The notes beneath the pieces were generated by a model. The model did not search any database. It had not been told where the DNA came from and saw only the letters and a list, made by a program, of their open reading frames with translations. A stretch of DNA of 64,000 bases. It comes from JABCPE02 sp963516675. Lineage in GTDB: Bacteria > Bacteroidota > Bacteroidia > Flavobacteriales > Weeksellaceae. Position numbers and translations under genes: made by a program. Where the stretch lies: assembly GCA_963516675.1 (NCBI GenBank), contig CAUQBH010000008.1, positions 55,736 to 119,735 of the forward strand. The letters run 5' to 3'. Below are positions 17,412 through 25,708 of the stretch, one piece after another; within the stretch, counting starts at the first letter, position 1, and each line of letters starts with the position of its first letter.

Positions 17412-19304
17412 ATGTGCGGTATCAATGGGCTGGTGTATAAAAATGCAGAAAACACAGATGTTCAGAACATTATAGGAAAAATGAACCAAAAAATCATTCA
17501 TCGCGGGCCTGATGAAGATGGTTTTTTCGTGGAACATTTGGAAGATAAAACGATAGCTTTCGCCATGAGAAGGCTTTCTATCGTTGATTTGTCCACAGGG
17601 AAACAACCGATTTTTACCGAAGATAAAAGTAAAGTTATTGTTTTTAATGGTCAAATTTACAATTCCGAAGAACTGAAAAAAACACTCCTTCAGAAAGGTT
17701 TCGCTTTTCATACTTCTTCTCCTGCGGAAGTCGTGCTAAAACTCTATGAATATTTTGGTTTAGAGGCTTTTAAGATGCTAGACGGCGTGTTTGCTTTTTC
17801 TATTTATGATAAAATTTTGGGCAAAATTTTCATCGCTCGAGACTTTTTCGGTGACAAACCACTACATTACCAGCATTCTGAAAAAGGTCTAATCTGGGCA
17901 TCGGAGCTGAAATCCATTATTTCCGTTTTGGATAAAAAACCAGAAATAGACAACACAGGGCTGAATCTCTATTTTCAGCTGACCTATATTCCTGCTCCTT
18001 TTACTATATATAAGGGAATCAGTAAGTTAGAGTCTAATAGTTTCATAGAATATGATGTAAATACTAATGCTCTTAAAATTCATGAAATTCATTCGGAAAA
18101 AATTGAAAAACAGCAAATTAGTTTTGATGAGGCTAAGAAAAATGTCAGAAAATTAGTTGAAGAAAGTGTGAGCTCTCGCAGTGTTTCGGATGTTTCGCTG
18201 GGGGCTTTCCTGTCGGGAGGCGTGGATTCTTCTATTATAAGTCTTTGTCTATCAAAGCAGTCCGATAGTAAAATAGATACTTTTTCCATTGGTTTTGATA
18301 AAAAATCTTTTGATGAAACCGAAAAATCAAGGCTTGTGGCGAATCTTATCGGCAGTAACCACCATGAATTCGTGATTTCCGAAAAGGATTTGACTTCCCA
18401 TTTGGATGAGATTCTGCTGAATTTTGATGAGCCTTTTGCGGATTCATCAGCTCTTCCGAGTTATATAGTTGCTTCTAAAACAGCTGATTATGTGAAAGTT
18501 GCCCTTACAGGAGATGGCGGCGATGAGGTTTTCGGAGGGTATAATAAATATTTAATCGGAGGGATTAACCAAAAATATACAAGTCTGGTTCCCAGATTCT
18601 TACACCAAAGTGTGCTAAAAGTAGCAAACGCTTTGACCAAACAAAAAGGAGATGAGCGAGGACTAAAATTTAAAGTTAGAAAGGCTTTAAACTCAATAGA
18701 TTATGACCATTCCTTTTTTTATAACATTATAAAATTAGGTTTCACGGACAAGGAAATGTCCATTTATCTCAATGAAAAAGACAGAATCAAAAATCCTTTG
18801 GCGTATTATCAGCAAAGAATCCCAAATCCTAAAAATCTCACAGATTTTAGGAATGTAGATAAAATGATAAGCTTAGAAGGGGACATGATTGTAAAAGTAG
18901 ATAGAACGAGTATGCTGGCATCTATGGAATGCAGAGCTCCATTTTTGACCAGAGAGATTTGGAATTACACTCTGAGCCTTCCAGATGAGTATCTGCTGAA
19001 AGGGAATAACAAGAAAATGATTCTGAAAAAAGCTTTTGAAAACGAGTTTCCAGAGCAGTTTTTGGAAAAGTCTAAAAAAGGCTTCGGAGTTCCTGTCGGA
19101 GACTGGCTCAGACAAGGGATGAGGAGTGAGCTTTTGAGCTATATAGATGATAAATTCCTAGAAGAACAGGATATATTTGATATTCAGAATATTAAGAAAA
19201 TAGTTCTCAATCACCTGAATTCTGTGGAGGACAATTCCTTTAAAATTTGGACTTTTTATTGTTTCCAAAAGTGGTATAAAAACACATATTTAGCAACCAA
19301 ATAA
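17412..19304 (+). CDS. asnB: Asparagine synthase (glutamine-hydrolysing)
   Basis: A 630-residue class II amidotransferase. The N-terminus MCGINGL exposes Cys2 as the glutaminase nucleophile once Met1 is removed. The RRLSIVDLSTGKQP segment and the synthetase P-loop LSGGVDSSI (about 268-276) are intact, as is the ALTGDGGDEVFGGYNKY motif. Placed inside a polysaccharide locus, it may amidate a sugar carboxylate or another acceptor instead of making free asparagine; relatives in O-antigen loci are thought to do this. Context inference only. Confidence 0.88.
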   Translation: MCGINGLVYKNAENTDVQNIIGKMNQKIIHRGPDEDGFFVEHLEDKTIAFAMRRLSIVDLSTGKQPIFTEDKSKVIVFNGQIYNSEELKKTLLQKGFAFHTSSPAEVVLKLYEYFGLEAFKMLDGVFAFSIYDKILGKIFIARDFFGDKPLHYQHSEKGLIWASELKSIISVLDKKPEIDNTGLNLYFQLTYIPAPFTIYKGISKLESNSFIEYDVNTNALKIHEIHSEKIEKQQISFDEAKKNVRKLVEESVSSRSVSDVSLGAFLSGGVDSSIISLCLSKQSDSKIDTFSIGFDKKSFDETEKSRLVANLIGSNHHEFVISEKDLTSHLDEILLNFDEPFADSSALPSYIVASKTADYVKVALTGDGGDEVFGGYNKYLIGGINQKYTSLVPRFLHQSVLKVANALTKQKGDERGLKFKVRKALNSIDYDHSFFYNIIKLGFTDKEMSIYLNEKDRIKNPLAYYQQRIPNPKNLTDFRNVDKMISLEGDMIVKVDRTSMLASMECRAPFLTREIWNYTLSLPDEYLLKGNNKKMILKKAFENEFPEQFLEKSKKGFGVPVGDWLRQGMRSELLSYIDDKFLEEQDIFDIQNIKKIVLNHLNSVEDNSFKIWTFYCFQKWYKNTYLATK

Positions 19305-19317
19305 GAAATAAAATATT

Positions 19318-20487
19318 TTGAAAAAACTCATTCGTATAACCACCGTGCCAATATCTTTTAAAGTACTTTTAAAAGGGCAGTTGCGGTTTATGGCTTCTAA
19401 TGGATTTGATGTGAAAGGAGTTTCTTCTGAAGGAGAGGAGCTAAGGGAAGTTCGTGAAAATGAAGGGGTTGTGATGGAAGCCATCAATATGTCCCGTAAA
19501 ATAACGCCTTTTCAGGACTTCAAATCGCTTTGGAAAATGTGGAATTTTTTGAGAAAAGAAAAACCACAGATAGTTCACACCCATACTCCTAAAGCAGGAA
19601 TTATAGGGATGCTGGCAGCGCGATTAGCAGGAGTTCCGCATCGTCTGCATACCGTGGCAGGGCTGCCTTTGATGGAGGCTACAGGAATTAAAAGAAAAAT
19701 TTTAAACTTTGTGGAAAAGCTCACATACAGCTCTGCTACAAGGGTTTATCCTAATTCCAAAGGCTTGTATGATTTTATTTTGCAAAATAATTTTACTCAA
19801 AGTAATAAACTGAAAATCATCGCCAATGGTTCTTCTAATGGAATAAATACTACATTTTTTAGTCCAGCGCAAGTATCTGAAATAGAAAAGGTTGCACTTA
19901 GAGAGAAATTGAACATTCAGCCTGATGATTTTGTGTTTGTGTTTGTTGGGAGGATTGTCAGCGATAAAGGAATAAACGAACTGATAAAAGCATTTTCCCA
20001 GCTTCAGGCAGCAGAAAATAATGAACAGATAGGTATAAAACTCCTTTTGGTAGGAGGTTTGGAGAGTGATTTAGACCCTTTGAATCCAAAAACTTTGGCT
20101 GAAATAAATCAAAATAAAGATATCATTTCTGTGGGCTTTCAGCAGGATGTTCGTCCATTTTTTGCTATTTCTGATGCATTGGCTTTTCCAAGTTATCGCG
20201 AGGGATTTCCCAATGTGGTCATGCAGGCAGGAGCCATGGGACTGCCGAGCATAGTTTCTGATATCAATGGCTGTAATGAAATCATTGTAGAAGGAGAAAA
20301 CGGGCTAATCATTCCATCTAAAAATGTAGAAAAATTAAAAGAAAAAATGCTAACTTTGGCAAAAGACAAAAATTTATATATTAAATTGAAAGAAAACAGC
20401 CGCAGAATGATAGAAAACAGGTATGAGCAGTCTGTGGTTTGGAAAGCTCTTTTGGAGGAGTATGAAGGTTTGTTACAAAGTGTTTAA
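19318..20487 (+). CDS. Glycosyltransferase family 4
   Basis: A 389-residue GT-B glycosyltransferase resembling WcfN/PglA-type capsule enzymes. N-terminal domain: HTHTPKAGIIGMLAARLAGVPHRLHTVAG (about residues 82-110). C-terminal domain: FVFVGRIVSDKGINELIKAF and the E-x7-E type SYREGFPNVVMQAGAMGLPSI (about 299-318). The only in-frame start giving the full N-terminus MKKLIRITTVP is TTG at 19318, 14 nt after asnB. It acts in repeat-unit assembly on the cytoplasmic side of the membrane. Confidence 0.9.
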   Translation: MKKLIRITTVPISFKVLLKGQLRFMASNGFDVKGVSSEGEELREVRENEGVVMEAINMSRKITPFQDFKSLWKMWNFLRKEKPQIVHTHTPKAGIIGMLAARLAGVPHRLHTVAGLPLMEATGIKRKILNFVEKLTYSSATRVYPNSKGLYDFILQNNFTQSNKLKIIANGSSNGINTTFFSPAQVSEIEKVALREKLNIQPDDFVFVFVGRIVSDKGINELIKAFSQLQAAENNEQIGIKLLLVGGLESDLDPLNPKTLAEINQNKDIISVGFQQDVRPFFAISDALAFPSYREGFPNVVMQAGAMGLPSIVSDINGCNEIIVEGENGLIIPSKNVEKLKEKMLTLAKDKNLYIKLKENSRRMIENRYEQSVVWKALLEEYEGLLQSV

Positions 20488-20501
20488 AGTCAGTTTTTGA
20501 T

Positions 20502-21113
20502 ATGTATAAAAATTTTATTAAACCTGTTATAGATTTTGTGCTTGCGCTTGTAGGATTTTTATTCTTAAGTCCTGTTTTCGTGTTGGTTATGATAGGTTTA
20601 TTTTTTGCCAATGATGGGAAGCCGTTCTTTTTTCAGCTTCGTCCAGGGAAGAATGGGAAGATTTTTAAAATCATCAAATTTAAAACCATGACTGACAAAA
20701 AGGACGAAAACGGAAATCTCCTGCCAGATGCAGACAGACTTACCAAGATAGGCAGTTTTGTCCGTAAGACTTCTTTGGATGAAATTCCACAACTGCTGAA
20801 TGTCATCAAGGGAGATATGTCTCTTGTCGGGCCAAGACCGCTTTTACCGAAGTATTTGGAACTTTATAATGATTTTCAGCGCCGAAGAAATGAGGTCAAG
20901 CCTGGCATCACAGGATGGGCTCAGGTCAATGGGCGTAATAGCATAAGCTGGGAAAAGAAATTTGAATATGATGTTTGGTATGTCGATAATGTGAGTTTTT
21001 TATTAGATATTAAAATATTGATAATGACTGTATTAAAGGTGGTAAAATCAGAAGGAATCAACGAACAGGGACTGGCTACATCAAATGAGTTTAAAGGAAA
21101 TAACATAGAATAA
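20502..21113 (+). CDS. Initiating sugar transferase (PglC-like)
   Basis: Undecaprenyl-phosphate phosphoglycosyl transferase of the short monotopic (PglC) type, 203 residues. One N-terminal re-entrant membrane helix (about 8-30) is followed by the catalytic core: FKIIKFKTMTDKKDENG, TKIGSFVRKTSLDEIPQLLNVIKGDMSLVGPRPLLPKY, then RRNEVKPGITGWAQVNGRNS. The DE pair of SLDEIPQ holds the catalytic residues. It transfers the first phospho-sugar to the lipid carrier. Together with the PglF-type dehydratase and an aminotransferase it suggests a diamino or formamido sugar at the reducing end. Confidence 0.92.
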   Translation: MYKNFIKPVIDFVLALVGFLFLSPVFVLVMIGLFFANDGKPFFFQLRPGKNGKIFKIIKFKTMTDKKDENGNLLPDADRLTKIGSFVRKTSLDEIPQLLNVIKGDMSLVGPRPLLPKYLELYNDFQRRRNEVKPGITGWAQVNGRNSISWEKKFEYDVWYVDNVSFLLDIKILIMTVLKVVKSEGINEQGLATSNEFKGNNIE

Positions 21114-21116
21114 ATA

Positions 21117-21455
21117 ATGGACAAGAGAATAAAACTAAAATTTATATATCATAATATGACAAGAAGTAATAGAGCCTATCAGATGTATAAAAATAAGCCT
21201 ACTTACTATAATGCTTGTCATATCTATAATGCTAATAAAATAATATACGATTCTCTAAATCAACTTCTTATAGATGATTTATCAGAAAAAGAATTGCAAG
21301 AAGTTATCAATTATATATTTCATCTAGAGAAGTGGTTTATTCAGTTTGATAATGAAAAAAATAAAATAAAAGATATAGAAGAAACCTTTATTTTTCAGGC
21401 ATTTGATGACCATATACCTTTTCCTAAAAACTTTTTAAAAACTTTTAATCTATGA
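21117..21455 (+). CDS. Unknown 112-residue protein in the polysaccharide locus
   Basis: I do not recognise this family. The protein is soluble, rich in Asn, Lys, Tyr, Ile and Phe, predicted mainly helical, with no signal or membrane segment. It starts three bases after the sugar transferase, and its TGA overlaps the ATG of the formyltransferase, so translation is probably coupled. Its base composition is more AT-rich than its upstream neighbours, like the formyltransferase that follows, so the pair may have arrived together. A role in making or modifying the formamido sugar is only a guess from position. Confidence 0.7.
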   Translation: MDKRIKLKFIYHNMTRSNRAYQMYKNKPTYYNACHIYNANKIIYDSLNQLLIDDLSEKELQEVINYIFHLEKWFIQFDNEKNKIKDIEETFIFQAFDDHIPFPKNFLKTFNL

Positions 21456-22204
21456 AATATGGATTTGCAGGAGATAGAGAAATCTCTGTCAAAATATTAG
21501 AACTATTAATTAGTTTAGGTTATAGACCTAGTTTTTTATTGGTAAGTGAAAACGAAAATGCTACACATACAGATAAACTTATTGAGGTTTCTCAGTTAGA
21601 TTCTAGTCGTATATTTACTAATAAAGATTTGAAATCAAAAGATTTCATAGAAAAAATCAAAAAATTTGAAGTAGATTATATTTTTGGGATACATTATCCA
21701 TTTATTATCAGTAAAGAATTGATAAATTTTCCTAAAGTAGGTTTTCTAAATTTACATCCAGCTTATTTACCATATAATAAGGGCTGGCATACGCCTTCTT
21801 GGGCTATTTATGAAGGGACAAAATATGGAGCAACTCTACATTTTATGTCAGAAAAACTAGATGAAGGAGATATTATCCACCAAAGAGAGGTAACCATCCT
21901 TCCAGAAGATACAGCAAATAGTCTGTATAAGAGAGTGTTGGATTTAGAATATGAAGTATTTAAGGAAGCTGTTCCTCAGTTAGTCTCTTTAGCTCCTAAT
22001 AGAGTTAAACAGATAGAAGAGGGAACAGAACATAAAAAAATAGATTTGGAAAATATTCGTGAAATTTCCTTATCAGAAGAAATAAAGGCAGGAGATTTAA
22101 TTAACAAAATTAGAGCATTAACTACTAATAACTCTGATGAGGCTGCTTTTTTCGTTGTAGATGGGGTAAGATATAACATTCAAGTAAGAATTATAAAAGA
22201 ATAA
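21452..22204 (+). CDS. Sugar N-formyltransferase
   Basis: Formyl-tetrahydrofolate-dependent transferase of 250 residues. The core matches the Fmt family: FLNLHPAYLPYNKGW with Asn100 and His102, and LDEGDII with Asp140, the Asn-His-Asp catalytic triad. It is shorter than methionyl-tRNA formyltransferase and lies among sugar genes, as do enzymes that formylate dTDP- or UDP-4-amino-4,6-dideoxy sugars. The adjacent aminotransferase would make its amino substrate. The exact nucleotide sugar cannot be read from sequence. Composition is AT-rich compared with the next gene. Confidence 0.82.
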   Translation: MKYGFAGDREISVKILELLISLGYRPSFLLVSENENATHTDKLIEVSQLDSSRIFTNKDLKSKDFIEKIKKFEVDYIFGIHYPFIISKELINFPKVGFLNLHPAYLPYNKGWHTPSWAIYEGTKYGATLHFMSEKLDEGDIIHQREVTILPEDTANSLYKRVLDLEYEVFKEAVPQLVSLAPNRVKQIEEGTEHKKIDLENIREISLSEEIKAGDLINKIRALTTNNSDEAAFFVVDGVRYNIQVRIIKE

Positions 22205-22206
22205 AA

Positions 22207-23337
22207 ATGAGTACAAAAATATGGCTTTCCTCTCCACATATGGGTGGAAGCGAACTTAAATACATCAATGAAGCATTTGACCAAAACTGGGTAGCGCCTT
22301 TGGGGCCGAATGTGAATAATTTCGAAACGGATTTAGAACAATATCTTTGTCAAAATGTGAAAGTTGCAGCGGTTTCGGCAGGAACGGCGGCTTTGCATTT
22401 GGCGCTTGTTATTTTAGGCGTAAAGGCAGGAGATGAGGTTATTTGCCAAAGTTTTACATTTGCGGCATCGGCTAATCCTATTGTTTATCAAGGAGCTACG
22501 CCTGTTTTTGTGGATTCTGAGCCAGAAACATGGAATATGTGTCCTGTGGTTTTGGAAACAGCCATTAAGGATAGAATTGCCAAAGGGAAAAAACCAAAAG
22601 CCGTTATAGTGGTGCATCTGTATGGGATGCCTGCAAAAATGGATGAAATCATAGAAGTTGCCAACCGATATGAAATCCCAGTGGTAGAAGATGCAGCGGA
22701 GGCTCTCGGAAGCTCATACAAAGGGAGAAAGTGCGGGACTTTTGGAGAAATATCTTTTTTAAGCTTTAATGGGAATAAAATAATAACCACTTCTGGAGGA
22801 GGAGCGCTCGTATGTAAAACGCAGGAGCACAAGGAAAAAGCGGTTTTTCTTTCCACTCAGGCAAGAGACAATGCGCCTCATTATCAGCATTCACAGATAG
22901 GTTACAACTATAGAATGAGCAATATCTCAGCGGGAATAGGGCGCGGGCAGATGGAAGTTTTGGATTTAAGGATTTCTCAGCGCCGTAAAAATCATGATTT
23001 CTATCAAGAAGTATTTAAGGATATAGATGGAATTGAGCTATTTACAGAGCCAAATTCAGATTTTTTCTCTAATCATTGGCTTTCTGCCATCACAATAGAT
23101 GCGCAGAAAACAGGCTTTGACAGAGAGCAACTTCGTCTGAAACTACAAGAAGAAAATATAGAAAGCCGCCCACTATGGAAGCCGATGCATTTACAGCCTG
23201 TCTTTGCTGATGCACCATATTATGGAGGAAATGTAGCTGAAAATTTATTTAATAATGGGCTTTGCCTGCCTTCGGGATCTAATTTGACAGCTGAAGATTT
23301 GGAGAGAATAAAAAATGTAATTGAGAACATGTTATGA
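22207..23337 (+). CDS. DegT/DnrJ/EryC1 sugar aminotransferase (PglE-like)
   Basis: PLP-dependent aminotransferase of 376 residues that adds an amino group to C4 of a 4-keto-6-deoxy nucleotide sugar. PLP motifs: SAGTAALHLAL (57-67), VVEDAAEALGSSYKG (159-173), and SFNGNKIITTSGGGA with the Schiff-base Lys191. The N-terminus WLSSPHMGGSELKYINEAF is typical of the PglE/PseC-like branch. It starts three bases after the formyltransferase and overlaps rfbC by four bases. It should use the product of the dehydratase at 8827 (inference). Confidence 0.9.
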   Translation: MSTKIWLSSPHMGGSELKYINEAFDQNWVAPLGPNVNNFETDLEQYLCQNVKVAAVSAGTAALHLALVILGVKAGDEVICQSFTFAASANPIVYQGATPVFVDSEPETWNMCPVVLETAIKDRIAKGKKPKAVIVVHLYGMPAKMDEIIEVANRYEIPVVEDAAEALGSSYKGRKCGTFGEISFLSFNGNKIITTSGGGALVCKTQEHKEKAVFLSTQARDNAPHYQHSQIGYNYRMSNISAGIGRGQMEVLDLRISQRRKNHDFYQEVFKDIDGIELFTEPNSDFFSNHWLSAITIDAQKTGFDREQLRLKLQEENIESRPLWKPMHLQPVFADAPYYGGNVAENLFNNGLCLPSGSNLTAEDLERIKNVIENML

Positions 23338-23879
23338 AAGTAAAATCAACGCCACTTAAAAACTGCTATATCATAGAACCTACTGTTTTTGAAGATGACA
23401 GAGGGTATTTTTATGAAAAATTTAATGAACAAAAATTCGAGCAACTGACAGGGATGAATGGGCATTTCGTTCAGGATAATGTTTCCAAATCCTCTTACGG
23501 AGTTCTTCGCGGACTGCATTTGCAGAAAGGAGATATGGCTCAGGCGAAGCTGGTGTCTTGCTTGGAGGGAAGAGTCTGGGATGTTGCGGTGGATTTGCGT
23601 GAAGATTCGCCTACTTTTGGGCAGTGGTTTGGTGTGGAGCTTAGCGCTGAAAACAGACTGCAGTTCTACATTCCGAGAGGTTTTGCCCACGGATTTTCGG
23701 TGCTGAGCTCGACTGCGGTTTTTACTTATAAATGTGATAATTTTTATAATAAAGAATCCGAAGGCGGTATCATTTGGAATGATGCAGAGCTCGGTATAGA
23801 CTGGAAACTTCCAATGTCAGATATTATTTTATCTGAAAAAGATAAGGTACAGAAAACCTTCCAAGAAAAGAATTTTTAA
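23334..23879 (+). CDS. rfbC: dTDP-4-dehydrorhamnose 3,5-epimerase
   Basis: RmlC/RfbC-type epimerase, 181 residues, the usual length. It epimerises C3 and C5 of dTDP-4-keto-6-deoxyglucose in dTDP-L-rhamnose synthesis. The cupin core carries EDDRGYFYE, the catalytic His62 in LRGLHLQ, and IPRGFAHGFSVLS. No rfbA, rfbB or rfbD lies in this window, so rhamnose synthesis would need genes elsewhere. The ATG overlaps the aminotransferase stop by four bases. Confidence 0.92.
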   Translation: MKVKSTPLKNCYIIEPTVFEDDRGYFYEKFNEQKFEQLTGMNGHFVQDNVSKSSYGVLRGLHLQKGDMAQAKLVSCLEGRVWDVAVDLREDSPTFGQWFGVELSAENRLQFYIPRGFAHGFSVLSSTAVFTYKCDNFYNKESEGGIIWNDAELGIDWKLPMSDIILSEKDKVQKTFQEKNF

Positions 23880-23887
23880 TCCATAAA

Positions 23888-24433
23888 ATGAACAATATAA
23901 TAAAATTGAGAGGCTTAATTTCGCTCAATTTTTTGATTTTCTTCCTGCCGTTTTTAAAGATGTGTTCTGGCGTGGAGAAGAAATCAGAAGTCGTGGCTGA
24001 AGCGGCTATTTCGGTGCAGAATAATACAGAAACCCAATCAGATACTCTTGTATTGGACACTTTGGAAGAAAGCCAAACGCTCTCTAAACTAGTGCCTATT
24101 CTGGATAATCAGGGTATAGTGTATAACTTCTATGAAGCGGTTTATTTTAATTTTGAAACGGGCAAGATAGAGGATTTTGAGTTTTCTCCTTTTATATGTT
24201 ATCCGCTTGTATTATTTTTAGTAATATTAATGTTTATAGGTTCAGTATTCAATAAAACTATGTTAATAAGGACTTTGTCTATTATTAACATAGCTTTGTT
24301 GTTAGGTTCAGTGGTGTGGTTTTATTTTTTGGAATTTATAGAAAATATTAATCAGCTGAGAATCGGTTTTTATTTGATAATATTAAACATGGTGCTGATT
24401 TTTGTCCTTTCAAATCAAAAACAAAAAACTTAG
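23888..24433 (+). CDS. Membrane protein of unknown function
   Basis: A 181-residue protein not matching a family I know. One hydrophobic segment lies at the N-terminus (about 10-27), a charged, Glu/Thr-rich extracytoplasmic stretch at about 30-105, then three membrane segments (about 105-175). It begins eight bases after rfbC and may be read in the same transcript. Its stop overlaps that of the convergent oxidoreductase gene by 3-4 bases, with no terminator between them. Confidence 0.65.
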   Translation: MNNIIKLRGLISLNFLIFFLPFLKMCSGVEKKSEVVAEAAISVQNNTETQSDTLVLDTLEESQTLSKLVPILDNQGIVYNFYEAVYFNFETGKIEDFEFSPFICYPLVLFLVILMFIGSVFNKTMLIRTLSIINIALLLGSVVWFYFLEFIENINQLRIGFYLIILNMVLIFVLSNQKQKT

Positions 24434-25635
24434 TTCACAGCGTTTAAATCCTGAGCAATCAGCCAGCCTTCGCTCCAGCACGCTTGGAAGTTGAAACCGC
24501 CAGTAACGGCATCGATGTTGAGAACCTCGCCAGAGATGTAGAAATTGGGCAGTTTTTTGCTTTTCATGGTTTTAAAATCCATCTCCTTTAGATCCACACC
24601 GCCCGCCGTGACAAACTCCTCTTTGAAAGTGCTTTTTCCTGTCACATTCATTCGGCAGCAGCACAGATTTTCTATGATTTTCTGCATTTCTTTGTTGTTG
24701 ATATTGGCTAATTGTTTGGCTGTGTCAATTCCAGAAACGAATAAAATTCTTTGCCAAAAACGATTGGTAATATCAAAAATCTTGGCTTGGCCAATAGATT
24801 TTTTCGGTTCTTTTTCTTTGAAATTTCTAAATATTTCCAAAGCATCTTCTGAAGCTGTTCCGATAAAATTAACGATGATTTCAAACTGGTATTTTAGTGC
24901 CGCAAGTTCTCTTGCTCCCCATGCCGATAGTTTCAGGATTGCAGGGCCGCTCAGTCCCCAGTGTGTGATGAGCAGAGAGCCAGACTCTTCTAAATTTAAT
25001 TTTGGAATTTCAATATTTACATACTGAAAACTCGTTCCCATGAGGTCTTTCAGTATTTCATTTTTAATGTTAAATGTAAATAAAGACGGAACAGGCGCGA
25101 TAATCTGATGTCCAAGTTTTTCCAGTATTTTAAATGCTTTCGGCGAACTTCCGGTGCTGAATACCACATAATCCGCGAAATAATTTTGGTCTGTGGTATG
25201 GATTTTATATCCGTTTTCCTGCGGTAAAATATCCGTAACGGTTTGTTTGGTAAGTATTTTCACATTCTTCTTTTTGCATTCATTGACCAGACAGTCTATG
25301 ATGCTTTGTGATGAGTTGCTTTCAGGAAAAATTCGGTTGTCATCTTCTATTTTGAGGGCTACGCCGTGTTCTTGGTACCAATTCATGGTGTCCCCAGGCT
25401 GGAATTTTGTAAACACGCTGAGGAGTTCTTTGTTTCCACGAGGGTAGAATTGCACGAGTTCTTTCGGGTCAAAACAGGCGTGGGAAACATTACATCTGCC
25501 GCCGCCTGAGATTTTTACTTTTTGCAGGACATCAGAATTTTGTTCTAAAATAGTGATATCGTATAATTTAGTATCAATATTTGCAGCGGTAAAAAATCCA
25601 GAAGCACCTCCTCCGATGATGATTACTTTTTTCAT
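24430..25635 (-). CDS. NAD(P)/FAD-dependent oxidoreductase (HI0933/BaiN-like)
   Basis: Flavoprotein of the HI0933 family, 401 residues. The N-terminal dinucleotide-binding motif is VIIIGGGASGFFTA (residues 4-17), then KISGGGRCNVSH (about 41-52), the family signature. The C-terminal FAD motif is near YISGEVLNIDAVTGGFNFQACWSEGW (about 366-391). The biological substrate is unknown; BaiN acts on bile acids in clostridia, but this family is widespread and that role should not be transferred. It lies after a terminator downstream of yidC. Confidence 0.88.
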   Translation of the reverse strand: MKKVIIIGGGASGFFTAANIDTKLYDITILEQNSDVLQKVKISGGGRCNVSHACFDPKELVQFYPRGNKELLSVFTKFQPGDTMNWYQEHGVALKIEDDNRIFPESNSSQSIIDCLVNECKKKNVKILTKQTVTDILPQENGYKIHTTDQNYFADYVVFSTGSSPKAFKILEKLGHQIIAPVPSLFTFNIKNEILKDLMGTSFQYVNIEIPKLNLEESGSLLITHWGLSGPAILKLSAWGARELAALKYQFEIIVNFIGTASEDALEIFRNFKEKEPKKSIGQAKIFDITNRFWQRILFVSGIDTAKQLANINNKEMQKIIENLCCCRMNVTGKSTFKEEFVTAGGVDLKEMDFKTMKSKKLPNFYISGEVLNIDAVTGGFNFQACWSEGWLIAQDLNAVN

Positions 25636-25650
25636 AATTCAAAAGAAAAA

Positions 25651-25687
25651 CCTTCAACATTTTCTTTTTTAGAGTAATGCTGAAGGC
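25651..25687 (-). terminator. Terminator after yidC
   Basis: On the minus strand GCCTTCAGCATT pairs with AATGTTGAAGG across a ~14-nt loop and is followed by a T-run (TTTTTC), between yidC and the oxidoreductase gene. Confidence 0.7.
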
Positions 25688-25708
25688 TGTTTTTATAAAT
25701 AATTAAAA

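Noticed and set aside
21117..22204. Mobile element carrying the AT-rich pair in the glycan locus
   Set aside because: No transposase, integrase, inverted or direct repeats at the edges; only composition differs.
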